In this document: positions 1-7,604 of the stretch, piece by piece
How positions within the stretch are numbered: the first letter of the stretch is position 1
Layout: each line of letters opens with the position of its first letter
Assembly (NCBI GenBank): GCA_002729275.1
Contig: PBTP01000059.1
Coordinates: forward strand, 3,106 to 21,536
Length of the DNA: 18,431 bases
From: Roseibacillus sp.
Lineage (GTDB): Bacteria > Verrucomicrobiota > Verrucomicrobiia > Verrucomicrobiales > Akkermansiaceae
Direction of reading: 5' to 3'
Notes under the pieces: model-generated
Told to the model about the DNA's origin: nothing
Seen by the model: only the letters and a program-made list of their open reading frames with translations
The model's database searches: none
Program-made: the position numbers and the translations under genes

Positions 1-1307
1 GAAATCTGGTCCTGGGACCCTAGCAGCTCAATGGCCTTGGCAGCTCCAGTGTTGGCAAGCTGCATCTTGGTCACCTGTTTCCCGCCTTGGTCCACGGACA
101 TCCCCATGGACCCTGATCTATCCATCACGATCGCCATGGCTACCGCTAGTTTACGATGCTCATTCTTCAGCTCCATTGAGACCGGGAGAAGCTGGTCGAT
201 CGAAGATTCAAAATATCCTCCAGAGCCAAAGGACTGTTTGCCTCCAGCCATGAGTAACCCTCCGCCCTGTTCATTCACAAAGAAATCCAGTGCAGCGAGA
301 AAGTCCCCCGGAATCTCAAAGGCGGGCACATTGTTGATGATAAGAGCGCGGGTTCCCGATAGCTGGCCGACTTCGAGTTGAAGAGGATTGCTGATTGTTT
401 CTACGGTGAAGCCCTGCTGAGAGAGAGCTTCGATGAGAGGGTCATCAGTATATTTGGTAACGAGGAGAACCCGTGGCCCCCCGGTTACTTCAATCCAGCG
501 CTCGGCCTTGTTATTCCCGGGGTGAGAGTCGTCTGGCGGAGTAATAGAGGCGGTGTATCTGTAGGATCCGACTTCGGGAAGGCGGTCTGTGAACTCGATC
601 TTACCCACTCCGCCTTCAAGAGTAACCGTGATGTTCTCAGCGATCGCAGTACCATTACGCATGATCTGCATGGGAACGGTGGCGTCACTGAATCCCCGGA
701 TGGTGATTCCCAGAACAAAGGGTTCCATTGCTTGGACACGCATGGGAGTCTGAATATTTGCGAGACGGAAGTCGTTATCGGTTTCTTCACGCACGAGACG
801 AAAATCCAGTGGGATCCCGCGCGCCTTGAGTTTGGTCGCAGCCTCGACAAGGGGCTCGGTGGCATAGCCGTCGGTAAAGACCAGTATTCTGTTTGGGCGA
901 TTGTCATCGGCTAACGCAAGGACGTTCTGGATGGCCAGGTTAGTACGAGTTAAGTTTCGGTTTCCGGTGAAAACGGCAGAATCACCGAGGCCCTGCTCGA
1001 GCACTTCAGCGGCATAATCCACAAAGAAGAGCTGATCTTTCCGGGAGGGCTTCGCCTTGCTGAGGAGCTCCCGCCATTCGGGCAGACCTGTGTCGATCAG
1101 TTCCTCGGTAGATTCGGAGCGGTCGAGTAGAACCCAGAGATCGAGGCTGTCCTCTGCGTTTTCAAGCTGGGGGTCCGAGAGAAGGATGGTTGCGGTCAGG
1201 AGCGCAAAGGCCCTGAGGGGACGCCACAGCTGAAGGTTAGGCCAGAACCACCCAGCAAGAAGAAAAGCCCCGAGCAAGAGGAACCATTCTGGAGCATCAA
1301 AATGCAT
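1..1307 (-). CDS. Large membrane protein with tandem VWA domains and a glutamine-amidotransferase-like region (3' end beyond window)
   Basis: The frame is open from an ATG at 1305-1307 to the window edge, giving 435 visible residues with the C-terminus missing. Two hydrophobic segments lie near residues 8-22 and 30-44. A first VWA-like domain follows, with metal-site residues D62-x-S64-x-S66 and an FTDG motif at D146. A Gly-rich GGGLLMAGG stretch near residue 350 resembles the class I glutamine-amidotransferase-like fold found in large Bat-type proteins. A second VWA domain opens with D396-R-S-G-S400, a textbook MIDAS, shortly before the edge. It lies 82 bases after the BatA-like gene and is probably the next gene of that operon. 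Such proteins sit in the inner membrane with periplasmic VWA domains. The family is inferred from motifs, and no specific function is known to me. No Shine-Dalgarno precedes the start; the leader is pyrimidine-rich. Confidence 0.85.
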   Translation of the reverse strand, partial: MHFDAPEWFLLLGAFLLAGWFWPNLQLWRPLRAFALLTATILLSDPQLENAEDSLDLWVLLDRSESTEELIDTGLPEWRELLSKAKPSRKDQLFFVDYAAEVLEQGLGDSAVFTGNRNLTRTNLAIQNVLALADDNRPNRILVFTDGYATEPLVEAATKLKARGIPLDFRLVREETDNDFRLANIQTPMRVQAMEPFVLGITIRGFSDATVPMQIMRNGTAIAENITVTLEGGVGKIEFTDRLPEVGSYRYTASITPPDDSHPGNNKAERWIEVTGGPRVLLVTKYTDDPLIEALSQQGFTVETISNPLQLEVGQLSGTRALIINNVPAFEIPGDFLAALDFFVNEQGGGLLMAGGKQSFGSGGYFESSIDQLLPVSMELKNEHRKLAVAMAIVMDRSGSMGMSVDQGGKQVTKMQLANTGAAKAIELLGSQDQI

Positions 1308-1389
1308 GGTGCAGGAAAGGAGAAGAAAAAGATGATGGGGGAGAAAGAAGAATCATTCGGTTATGTGGCTGGCTCTCCTTCCCTGAGCT

Positions 1390-3243
1390 TCAGTAAGGTG
1401 TTGATACGCTGGCATTATATTCCTCCGCGTCCTTGGGTCGGTCTTTTATAAAGTGCCATGAGACAAGAAGGGTGACGATAACAAGGACCGTCCAAAGGCG
1501 CCAGAGATGATCTTCACGGGTGGTCCTGTCAACAGCCTCTCCGCCCAATGTGGAGATACGGTCTTCAGAATTGCAATTCTGCAGGTCGGCTTCCCGGGTG
1601 TCAGCGAAATGAGACCCGGACTCGAGCAGGACTTCATCCCCCTGGCTGATCCTGAAGAATCCCGGCGTTCCGGGGGCTTTAAGAAAACGGGCCTGCGCTA
1701 CGGGAGTAATCACTGAGTCTTCCTGAGTAGCCTGGTCCTCAGAGTCGAACCGGGTCAGAACAAGTGGGGGAGACCCGCGGTCATTCCGGAATGCAATCTG
1801 GATGGGCTGTCCGACCTCGGTGTTCAGAGACTCCGAGGCGATCTTCAACTTCCGCAGGTTCTCAGTAAATCGGTGGAGCAGCAGGGCCGTGCACTCAAGT
1901 TGTTCCGCATTCGAGAGGGTCAGGTCAAAGTTGAAGATTAGCTGTTGGACGCGGCGTGGACCTTTGCTTTCCAGGTTCTGGGGAACAACCGATGTACGAA
2001 GTGCAATCATGGGGCGGTCGCCCTGCCAGAGGAGAATCTCATCATTTGCGTTGAGTTGTATCTGGGTGGAGTCACGGGCTTGAAGGGTCTGCCAGTTGAC
2101 CCCTTCCATGAGAGGATGCTTCTCAGTCACAATCCGGCCGCGCAGATACTTGCCGCTTCTCGTAGCCTCGGTGAGCATGATTACGCTGTTTCCCGATGGA
2201 AGCGATGGTTGAAGCGGGTCGTAGGTCACCAGCGAGAGGTCTGCCTGTGAGAGGTCGCCGATGGCTTCGATATTACGAAGTCGGCTGAATTTCTCACGGA
2301 TAGAATTATAATCCCCGGTCAGTTCCTGGAAGCACTTGAGGGTCTTGGCGCGTGGTTTCACAATATGGAGCTGATCATCCAGATGAAAGTCATCGGGTGA
2401 GATCTTCACCTGTAGTCTCGTGGCGTCAGCCGGAAACATCGAACTTATCGTTGTTATGGAATTTTCTTTGAGAGTAATCTCCTGAGGTTGGCTGGTGCTT
2501 CCATCGGGGAATACTACGTGCCATGTCCGGGATTGGCGGCTTTTCGAGTAGTTCCGAAGAAGAGCCTTCCACCGGATTGAATTTTCAGCTGCTTCAAACG
2601 CTAATCCCGTAAAGCCAATATTTTCTCTCGGGTTTCCGATAGAGAGAGAGCCTGCGTCAAAGGGAAGATCCCCGGGATCACTGTCGGTGACATAGATGAG
2701 AACGCCCTCCCGGTTGACCCGGCTTCGGGCTAGGCGCAGGGAGTTCTCAGGTTCAGTCAATCCACTTGTGGGGCTCCAATTCTCCAGAGATTTCAGGGCT
2801 TCCTCGATGTCTTCGCCGGCATAGATGACCGGTTTCTCCTCTGCGCTCTCGAAGATGTAGAGCTGGAGACGAGAGGCATTTCCCTGCAGGCCTGGCAGCT
2901 CTTCTCGAAGGCGATTCGGCAATCCTTCCTTGAAGACACTCATTGAGGCGGAGCTATCGAGGACGAGAGCTACCTGCTGGGTAGAGTTCGGTTTTATGTA
3001 GCGTGGGAGAACGAGGAGCCAAGTGAGAAGAAGGACCATCAGGATTTGCAGCCATAAGGGGACAGAATTGGTAAGCCGGTCAAAACGGCGACCGCTGACG
3101 GACTCTCGCTGTGTATGGGCAAGAAGAAACAGGGTGCTTACCGGGAGCACTTTTGCCTGCCGCTGCAAAAAGTGAATCAGGATGACCGCGGGAATCCCGA
3201 GAAGGGCAAAGAAGCCAGCAGGATTTGTCAGAATGATATTCAT
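1390..3243 (-). CDS. BatA-like VWA domain membrane protein
   Basis: 617 residues. The N-terminus (MNIILTNPAGFFALLG, first membrane helix about 9-27, second about 61-82) matches the aerotolerance-regulator N-terminal domain of BatA proteins. A VWA domain starts near residue 91 and keeps the MIDAS triad D96-x-S98-x-S100, but the usual TDG metal-coordinating loop reads TDSDPGD. The middle has an amidotransferase-like segment (VTYDPLQP, then LPSGNSVIML), and a last helix at about 580-600 anchors a short cytoplasmic tail. This is the layout of large BatA-like proteins of Planctomycetes and Verrucomicrobia: periplasmic bulk between two N-terminal helices and one C-terminal helix. In Bat/MoxR systems such VWA proteins work with a MoxR ATPase, and moxR lies about 6 kb upstream in the same gene run. 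The substrate is unknown. The ATG at 3243 is favoured because the BatA domain begins right at residue 1. Confidence 0.88.
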   Translation of the reverse strand: MNIILTNPAGFFALLGIPAVILIHFLQRQAKVLPVSTLFLLAHTQRESVSGRRFDRLTNSVPLWLQILMVLLLTWLLVLPRYIKPNSTQQVALVLDSSASMSVFKEGLPNRLREELPGLQGNASRLQLYIFESAEEKPVIYAGEDIEEALKSLENWSPTSGLTEPENSLRLARSRVNREGVLIYVTDSDPGDLPFDAGSLSIGNPRENIGFTGLAFEAAENSIRWKALLRNYSKSRQSRTWHVVFPDGSTSQPQEITLKENSITTISSMFPADATRLQVKISPDDFHLDDQLHIVKPRAKTLKCFQELTGDYNSIREKFSRLRNIEAIGDLSQADLSLVTYDPLQPSLPSGNSVIMLTEATRSGKYLRGRIVTEKHPLMEGVNWQTLQARDSTQIQLNANDEILLWQGDRPMIALRTSVVPQNLESKGPRRVQQLIFNFDLTLSNAEQLECTALLLHRFTENLRKLKIASESLNTEVGQPIQIAFRNDRGSPPLVLTRFDSEDQATQEDSVITPVAQARFLKAPGTPGFFRISQGDEVLLESGSHFADTREADLQNCNSEDRISTLGGEAVDRTTREDHLWRLWTVLVIVTLLVSWHFIKDRPKDAEEYNASVSTPY

Positions 3244-3337
3244 TAAAAGTCCGGCAGGCTAACCCGGGCAATGAAGGTTCGGTAGATCCCAACCCTTGGA
3301 ATTGCCGGAGATATGCTCTCCGCTACGGTGAAAGGAT

Positions 3338-4027
3338 TCAATCGGCTTTCTTGCTGCTATGGCCTTTCTGGTCTTGCTGCATGAGTCCGTAATGAATCTG
3401 GGCAACTATTCCCATGTAATGATCCATCTTGTAATCTGTTGCGGCCTTCCTCATGTGATGGACAGCTTTTTTTGAATCACCAAGAGCTTCGTAATAGAGG
3501 CCAAGATAAAGGTGAGCGTAGCATAGATGGTTGCGCTGGTTGGTCTTGTCTTCCGGATTCCCAGTGGCCGCCGCCAGGACCTCTTTGGGAGAACCGATGC
3601 CCTTGAAAAGGGCGTGAACTTGCTTCAGGGGGATCCTGCGATCTCCGGCATAGGGATACATCGCCGCTTGAGCCTTTTGAATGGATCCACCCTCGGTCTG
3701 CACCGCGCAGATAAAATGCCATACCGCGTTCTCAACATCGGTTCCGTTGACGGTCTGGTGAATTTCAAACTGCTTTACACCCTCTTTGAACCTACCTGCA
3801 TAATAGAGGGCAATTCCCCGCTGCCAATGATGAGGGGCCTGCTGCGGGACCATTTTAACAACCCGGTCCCAGTCCTTCAGGGATTCGGTGATCCGCCCTG
3901 CAAAAAAATGCTCGATTCCACGGCGGTTGAGAAGTTGAGGGCTCTCCTCCTTTGTTTCGGCAGGGTTTTCTCCGGAAAGGGGAAGGGCTGTCGCGACTGC
4001 AGCAAGAGCGTAAAGGATGTTCCTCAT
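3338..4027 (-). CDS. Exported TPR-repeat protein
   Basis: 229 residues from the ATG at 4025-4027. The frame also extends to a TTG at 4075, but the ATG is preferred because it starts a clean Sec signal peptide (MRNILYALAAVATALPLSG, cleavage near residue 19) and has a weak upstream GGTGA about 10 bases away, one of the few plausible ribosome sites in the window. The mature part has TPR-like helix pairs: residues about 32-95 (RGIEHFFAGRITESLKDW, RGIALYYAGRFKEGVKQF) and a C-terminal pair (LYLGLYYEALGDSKKAVHHM). A DRRIPLKQVHALFKG segment between them recalls similar TPR proteins of Planctomycetes and Verrucomicrobia. TPR proteins (BatC, BatE) are part of classical Bat operons, so a periplasmic scaffold role for the neighbouring VWA proteins is a fair inference. 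No enzymatic motif is seen. Confidence 0.85.
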   Translation of the reverse strand: MRNILYALAAVATALPLSGENPAETKEESPQLLNRRGIEHFFAGRITESLKDWDRVVKMVPQQAPHHWQRGIALYYAGRFKEGVKQFEIHQTVNGTDVENAVWHFICAVQTEGGSIQKAQAAMYPYAGDRRIPLKQVHALFKGIGSPKEVLAAATGNPEDKTNQRNHLCYAHLYLGLYYEALGDSKKAVHHMRKAATDYKMDHYMGIVAQIHYGLMQQDQKGHSSKKAD

Positions 4028-4115
4028 TTGTAGAATTTCACCCTTCTGTCTCCACGTTGCAACGCTCAAGGACAACTAAATGAACGGAGTCGAGGGGTCG
4101 AAGGTCTCATCTTCC

Positions 4116-4997
4116 TCATGTGGATACTTCGAGAGCGCCTGCTGGAATAGCCTCGTTATAAAGTCCGGACTCCAAGGTCCCCTCTGCATCGACTCGCGCG
4201 AGAGTGGCATGGTAACGGGTGGTAGCGGTTTTCCAGATCGCGAAGTGGTTTGCGTAGGCCTTCTTGTAGCGGGCGAGGACGGAGGGTTCAATTCTGTGAG
4301 GATGGCGCGTCTCTTGCTCAGCATCAACGAACTCATAGTTGCCCTGCCAGTCAGGACTGCACTCGGAGCGGGCAAAGGGAGCAAAAATCACGGGGCTCCC
4401 TTGTCGTTGGCCGAGGAGGCGAATCAGCTGCACCGGGTCGACCGAGAAAAGAAGATCGGAGAGAAAGACCCGGAAGGCATTTGCTCGAAAAGCAATGCGG
4501 GAGAGGTCCGGGGGAAGGTCGGAATCCTCCTCCTGCAGAGATTCTGCGATTTCCTGCCAGTGATGGTTGTAGACCGCATCGGGGGGCAGAGTCCTGGTGT
4601 TGTTTCCAACAATGAGGTGGATCTGGAGAGAAGCTCCCGACCTTGAAGCGCTTTCCACGATAAAATAGAATAGCTCTGATGCTCGGCGAGCCTTGGATGA
4701 TTCGAAGAACATGGATTTCGAAACATCAAATACGAGGTCGACAACAGGGCGGACCTCCTCGCGGTAGAGTTTCATGGTGTAATTCCCCGTGCGGGCAAAA
4801 GCCTGCCAGTTAATGTGACGGGGGTCATCACCGGGGGCGTAATTCCGGTGATCTTGGAAGTCCAGAGAAGATCCTGCTCCTGCACCCTGGAACTCCCCGG
4901 CTTGCCCCCTCCATACGCGAGAGCGCAGGGGTAATCTGAGTTTCTCGGCGCAAACGGCAGCAGAGGTTGATGCGTTCCGTAGGGATTCGAGGTCCAA
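4116..4997 (-). CDS. DUF58 domain protein (VWA-like, MoxR-associated)
   Basis: 293 residues. The diagnostic DUF58 signature is at residues 51-64 (RNYAPGDDPRHINW), followed by the AR(T)G...KLYREE segment and a VWA-like D91-x-S93-x-S95 motif (DVSKSM). DUF58 proteins are the standard partner of MoxR ATPases and are usually encoded beside them. Here moxR is four genes upstream in the same run. The protein has no signal peptide or clear membrane helix, so it is probably cytoplasmic or membrane-associated. The start is a TTG at 4995-4997: an in-frame TAA lies two codons further upstream and no ATG or GTG occurs before the domain. The gene begins 21 bases after the ABC permease stop, which suggests co-transcription and coupled translation. 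Exact function is not established for the family. Confidence 0.9.
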   Translation of the reverse strand: MDLESLRNASTSAAVCAEKLRLPLRSRVWRGQAGEFQGAGAGSSLDFQDHRNYAPGDDPRHINWQAFARTGNYTMKLYREEVRPVVDLVFDVSKSMFFESSKARRASELFYFIVESASRSGASLQIHLIVGNNTRTLPPDAVYNHHWQEIAESLQEEDSDLPPDLSRIAFRANAFRVFLSDLLFSVDPVQLIRLLGQRQGSPVIFAPFARSECSPDWQGNYEFVDAEQETRHPHRIEPSVLARYKKAYANHFAIWKTATTRYHATLARVDAEGTLESGLYNEAIPAGALEVST

Positions 4998-5018
4998 GGC
5001 TTAAAAGGGAAGGGGTGT

Positions 5019-6524
5019 TCAATGGTCCGGATCATGAGCTTCCATAAGGGAATCATCCAGACCTCGTTGAGCCACCGATTCCAGAGTGGAGAGCTGACTC
5101 AATTGGTGTAGGGACCTCATAAGAATGACCAGTAAGTAAACACTGGTAATTCCTATTGCAGCAAGCAGAACGGGAAATGGCTCTGTGCCAGATGCCGATT
5201 CGGGAGCGAGAGGGAGCAGAGTCATTGGGATGAAACTAAAGATCCAGAGCAGCAATTCTCCGGAAAAATTGTCGTAAAGAACAACTAGTATTTTGCTCAG
5301 GATTAACGAGACCAGGAGGATGAAGGAGTAGCTGCTAAAGCGGTTTTCGGAGTTGCGAGCGAAGAGTTGGATAATCGCTGCAGGAAAAGCAAGGGTTCCG
5401 ATTCCAAGTAAGGCAATAGTGTAGTGCCGGGGGCTTGAATGGGTCAGGGAGATCAGCAGGCAGAGCACCAAGACCAGAGCGAGGAAGAACAGGGAGCCAG
5501 TAGCCCATCCCGGGTAGAGAAAGCGGCCTGCAATCCGACCAAGGGCTCCAAAGCGAAGAAATTTCCAGCAAATGATTGAAGAAAAATTGACCCGTTCGCT
5601 AAAGAGGTCGAGTGCAATACAGGCAGTAATTCCGAGGGCGATGAACAATGCGAGACTCCCTCCGGTCGGGCAGAGAAGAAGGTATGTGAGAGTCAGGGCG
5701 CCTAATCCAATGAGTCTTTTTCGGGTAGCCCTGTTTTCGCTGGAGGGAGCTATTGCGGTGGCACCAAGGTCGAGAAAAAAATAGCAGAGATAGCAGGCAG
5801 CGACAAGAAACGCGATTGCCGCGAGGGACTGATCTCCCCGGGTAAAGCTGAGCATTTCTATGAGGATTGGAATATGAGATGGGAAGCCAAAGAGAAGATA
5901 TCCCATCATCAGGGCGCCCCCGGCGACCACAAGAAGACCTCGGAGCAAGGCGCTGCCAATCGCCGAGATGCCCACCGTCAGGGCTGTCAGAGCGCCGGAA
6001 ACGACAAAGAGACAGAACCATAGGATGAGCTCGGGGAATAGCTGCATGCCGCCGAGGAAATACGGGATGATGAGGTAGGGAAGCACGGCGCCAGCAATCA
6101 GAGCAGATTGGCTGACAATCGAGAGCCACTTCCCGGACACGATACGCCACGCAGTGAGACGGGTCAGGCTCATGAGGTCGATAGAGTTTTCCCGCACTTC
6201 AGTCGCGATCGATGAGATGCCTCGCAGGGGCTGGAAGAGGAGGACAGCCAGACTGTAGATGATGAGGATAAAGCCCGTAACGAATCTGCCATTTGCTGCA
6301 GTGTCCAAGCGTCCTTCGCTCAGCCCAATGGAGGAGGCGATCAGAAGAACAAAGGTTAGGATTGCCTGCAGGAGAAGAAAAAGTATGACAAAGGAGCCTG
6401 TTCGTATGCCCTGTCTTAGCTCCTTGACGAGCATGGGGCTCAAGCGATCCGAGAACTCGTTAACTCGTTCGAATGGAAGAGCGGGTAGTTGAGGGGGAGT
6501 CTGCGATGAGCTCTGTTCTGCCAT
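5019..6524 (-). CDS. ABC-2 type transporter permease
   Basis: 501 residues, strongly hydrophobic, with about twelve predicted membrane-spanning segments. The N-terminal cytoplasmic stretch ends in MLVKELRQGIRTGSF (residues 31-45), the KELRQ coupling region typical of ABC-2 permeases from Planctomycetes and Verrucomicrobia. A second short motif, EVRENSIDLMSLT, lies before the third helix and is common in ABC-2 permeases, where it contacts the ATPase. The gene starts 17 bases after the stop of the ABC ATPase gene, so the two almost certainly form one transporter. The exported substrate cannot be read from the sequence. The position between the ATPase and DUF58 genes of a MoxR/VWA cluster suggests linked function. 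An ATG at 6524 is used, with no recognisable Shine-Dalgarno upstream. Confidence 0.88.
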   Translation of the reverse strand: MAEQSSSQTPPQLPALPFERVNEFSDRLSPMLVKELRQGIRTGSFVILFLLLQAILTFVLLIASSIGLSEGRLDTAANGRFVTGFILIIYSLAVLLFQPLRGISSIATEVRENSIDLMSLTRLTAWRIVSGKWLSIVSQSALIAGAVLPYLIIPYFLGGMQLFPELILWFCLFVVSGALTALTVGISAIGSALLRGLLVVAGGALMMGYLLFGFPSHIPILIEMLSFTRGDQSLAAIAFLVAACYLCYFFLDLGATAIAPSSENRATRKRLIGLGALTLTYLLLCPTGGSLALFIALGITACIALDLFSERVNFSSIICWKFLRFGALGRIAGRFLYPGWATGSLFFLALVLVLCLLISLTHSSPRHYTIALLGIGTLAFPAAIIQLFARNSENRFSSYSFILLVSLILSKILVVLYDNFSGELLLWIFSFIPMTLLPLAPESASGTEPFPVLLAAIGITSVYLLVILMRSLHQLSQLSTLESVAQRGLDDSLMEAHDPDH

Positions 6525-6541
6525 GCTATCGGCGGAATGGG

Positions 6542-7582
6542 TTAGGCTGTAGGAGGCGTGGCCTCAGTGCCGCTATGTTGCTCGCCTGAAGGAGCATCGG
6601 GTGTGGATAAGTCAGGTGGGGCCGTCAGTCCCGCCCCTCCCTGCTCCAGCTGCCCTAGGATATCAATGAAGGCATCTTCAAGATTTCGCTCCTCACGGTG
6701 GAATTCAATTACCGGGACTCCATCTTTGACCATTCCCCTCAGGATCTCAGCTGCTCTTGCAGGATCAGGATTGGGGAGTCTTAACCGCGCACCTCGTTTC
6801 CGTGTTTCCACCACTTCTACCCCGGGATTCAGGATCACCCAGTCCGCGACAGATTCCGGGTTGCCGTTAACCTGAACATCATAGAAGACCCCGCCGGTTG
6901 CATCAGATCCATAACGGAGTGAATCCGCGTCTCCATGATGCACGATACGCCCGGCATTAATGAAGAGAAGAGTGTCGCACATTTCCCCTAGTTCCGAGAG
7001 AATGTGAGAAGAGATAAAGATGGTTTTGCCTTCTTCAGCCAGAATGCGGATGAGGTGTTTGAGCTCTACCCGAGCCCGGGGATCGAGTCCTGCAGCAGGT
7101 TCATCCATGATGAGAACCTGGGGGTCATGCAGTAGAGCGCGGCCGAGGCAAAGCCGCTGAGTCATACCCTTCGAGAGTTTGTTGGAAATACGGTCCGCCA
7201 GCGGCATGAGGTCTGCAAACGCCATCACCTCTTCGATCCGTCCTTTTCGCTCGTCTCCCGTATAACCCAGGGCCCTCGCGTAGAAGTCGAGGTACTCAAG
7301 CACGGTCATGTGATCGTAATTACCGAAGTTATCGGGCATCCATCCGATGAGAGAACGCACCTTATCAGGATGGTCGACAACATTGATTCCGCAGATTTCC
7401 GCGGATCCCATGGTGGGATAATCCAAGGTGGCCAGCATTCGCATGGTTGTGGTTTTTCCGGCACCATTTGCACCGACAAAGCCACATACCGACCCGTGGG
7501 GAATGTCGAAAGAGATCCCATCGACGGCCTTGAGGACGCCAAAATAGCGGAAAAGGTTACGAACTGATATTGCAGCAGACAT
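6542..7582 (-). CDS. ABC transporter ATP-binding protein
   Basis: 346 residues from the ATG at 7580-7582 (MSAAISVRNLFRYFG). The nucleotide-binding domain is complete: Walker A GANGAGKTT (37-45), signature LSKGM (136-140), Walker B LIMDE (157-161), D-loop GLDP, and H-loop His193 in ISSHIL. It is of the ABC-2/drug-exporter type and would energise the permease encoded 17 bases downstream. The C-terminal region has an additional domain (about 225-310) and ends in a Pro/Thr/Ser-rich tail of about 30 residues (PPDLSTPDAPSGEQHSG), which is longer than usual. The reading frame stays open for 80 more codons upstream, but that stretch overlaps the 3' end of the preceding gene by more than 200 bases and looks non-coding. 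The homology clearly begins at the chosen ATG. Confidence 0.93.
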   Translation of the reverse strand: MSAAISVRNLFRYFGVLKAVDGISFDIPHGSVCGFVGANGAGKTTTMRMLATLDYPTMGSAEICGINVVDHPDKVRSLIGWMPDNFGNYDHMTVLEYLDFYARALGYTGDERKGRIEEVMAFADLMPLADRISNKLSKGMTQRLCLGRALLHDPQVLIMDEPAAGLDPRARVELKHLIRILAEEGKTIFISSHILSELGEMCDTLLFINAGRIVHHGDADSLRYGSDATGGVFYDVQVNGNPESVADWVILNPGVEVVETRKRGARLRLPNPDPARAAEILRGMVKDGVPVIEFHREERNLEDAFIDILGQLEQGGAGLTAPPDLSTPDAPSGEQHSGTEATPPTA

Positions 7583-7604
7583 GAACGCGACCAGAGCTAG
7601 GTAG

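Noticed and set aside
378..914. 178-residue plus-strand frame at the left end
   Set aside because: It is antisense to the tandem-VWA gene, whose minus-strand frame carries clear VWA motifs and runs without a stop through this region.
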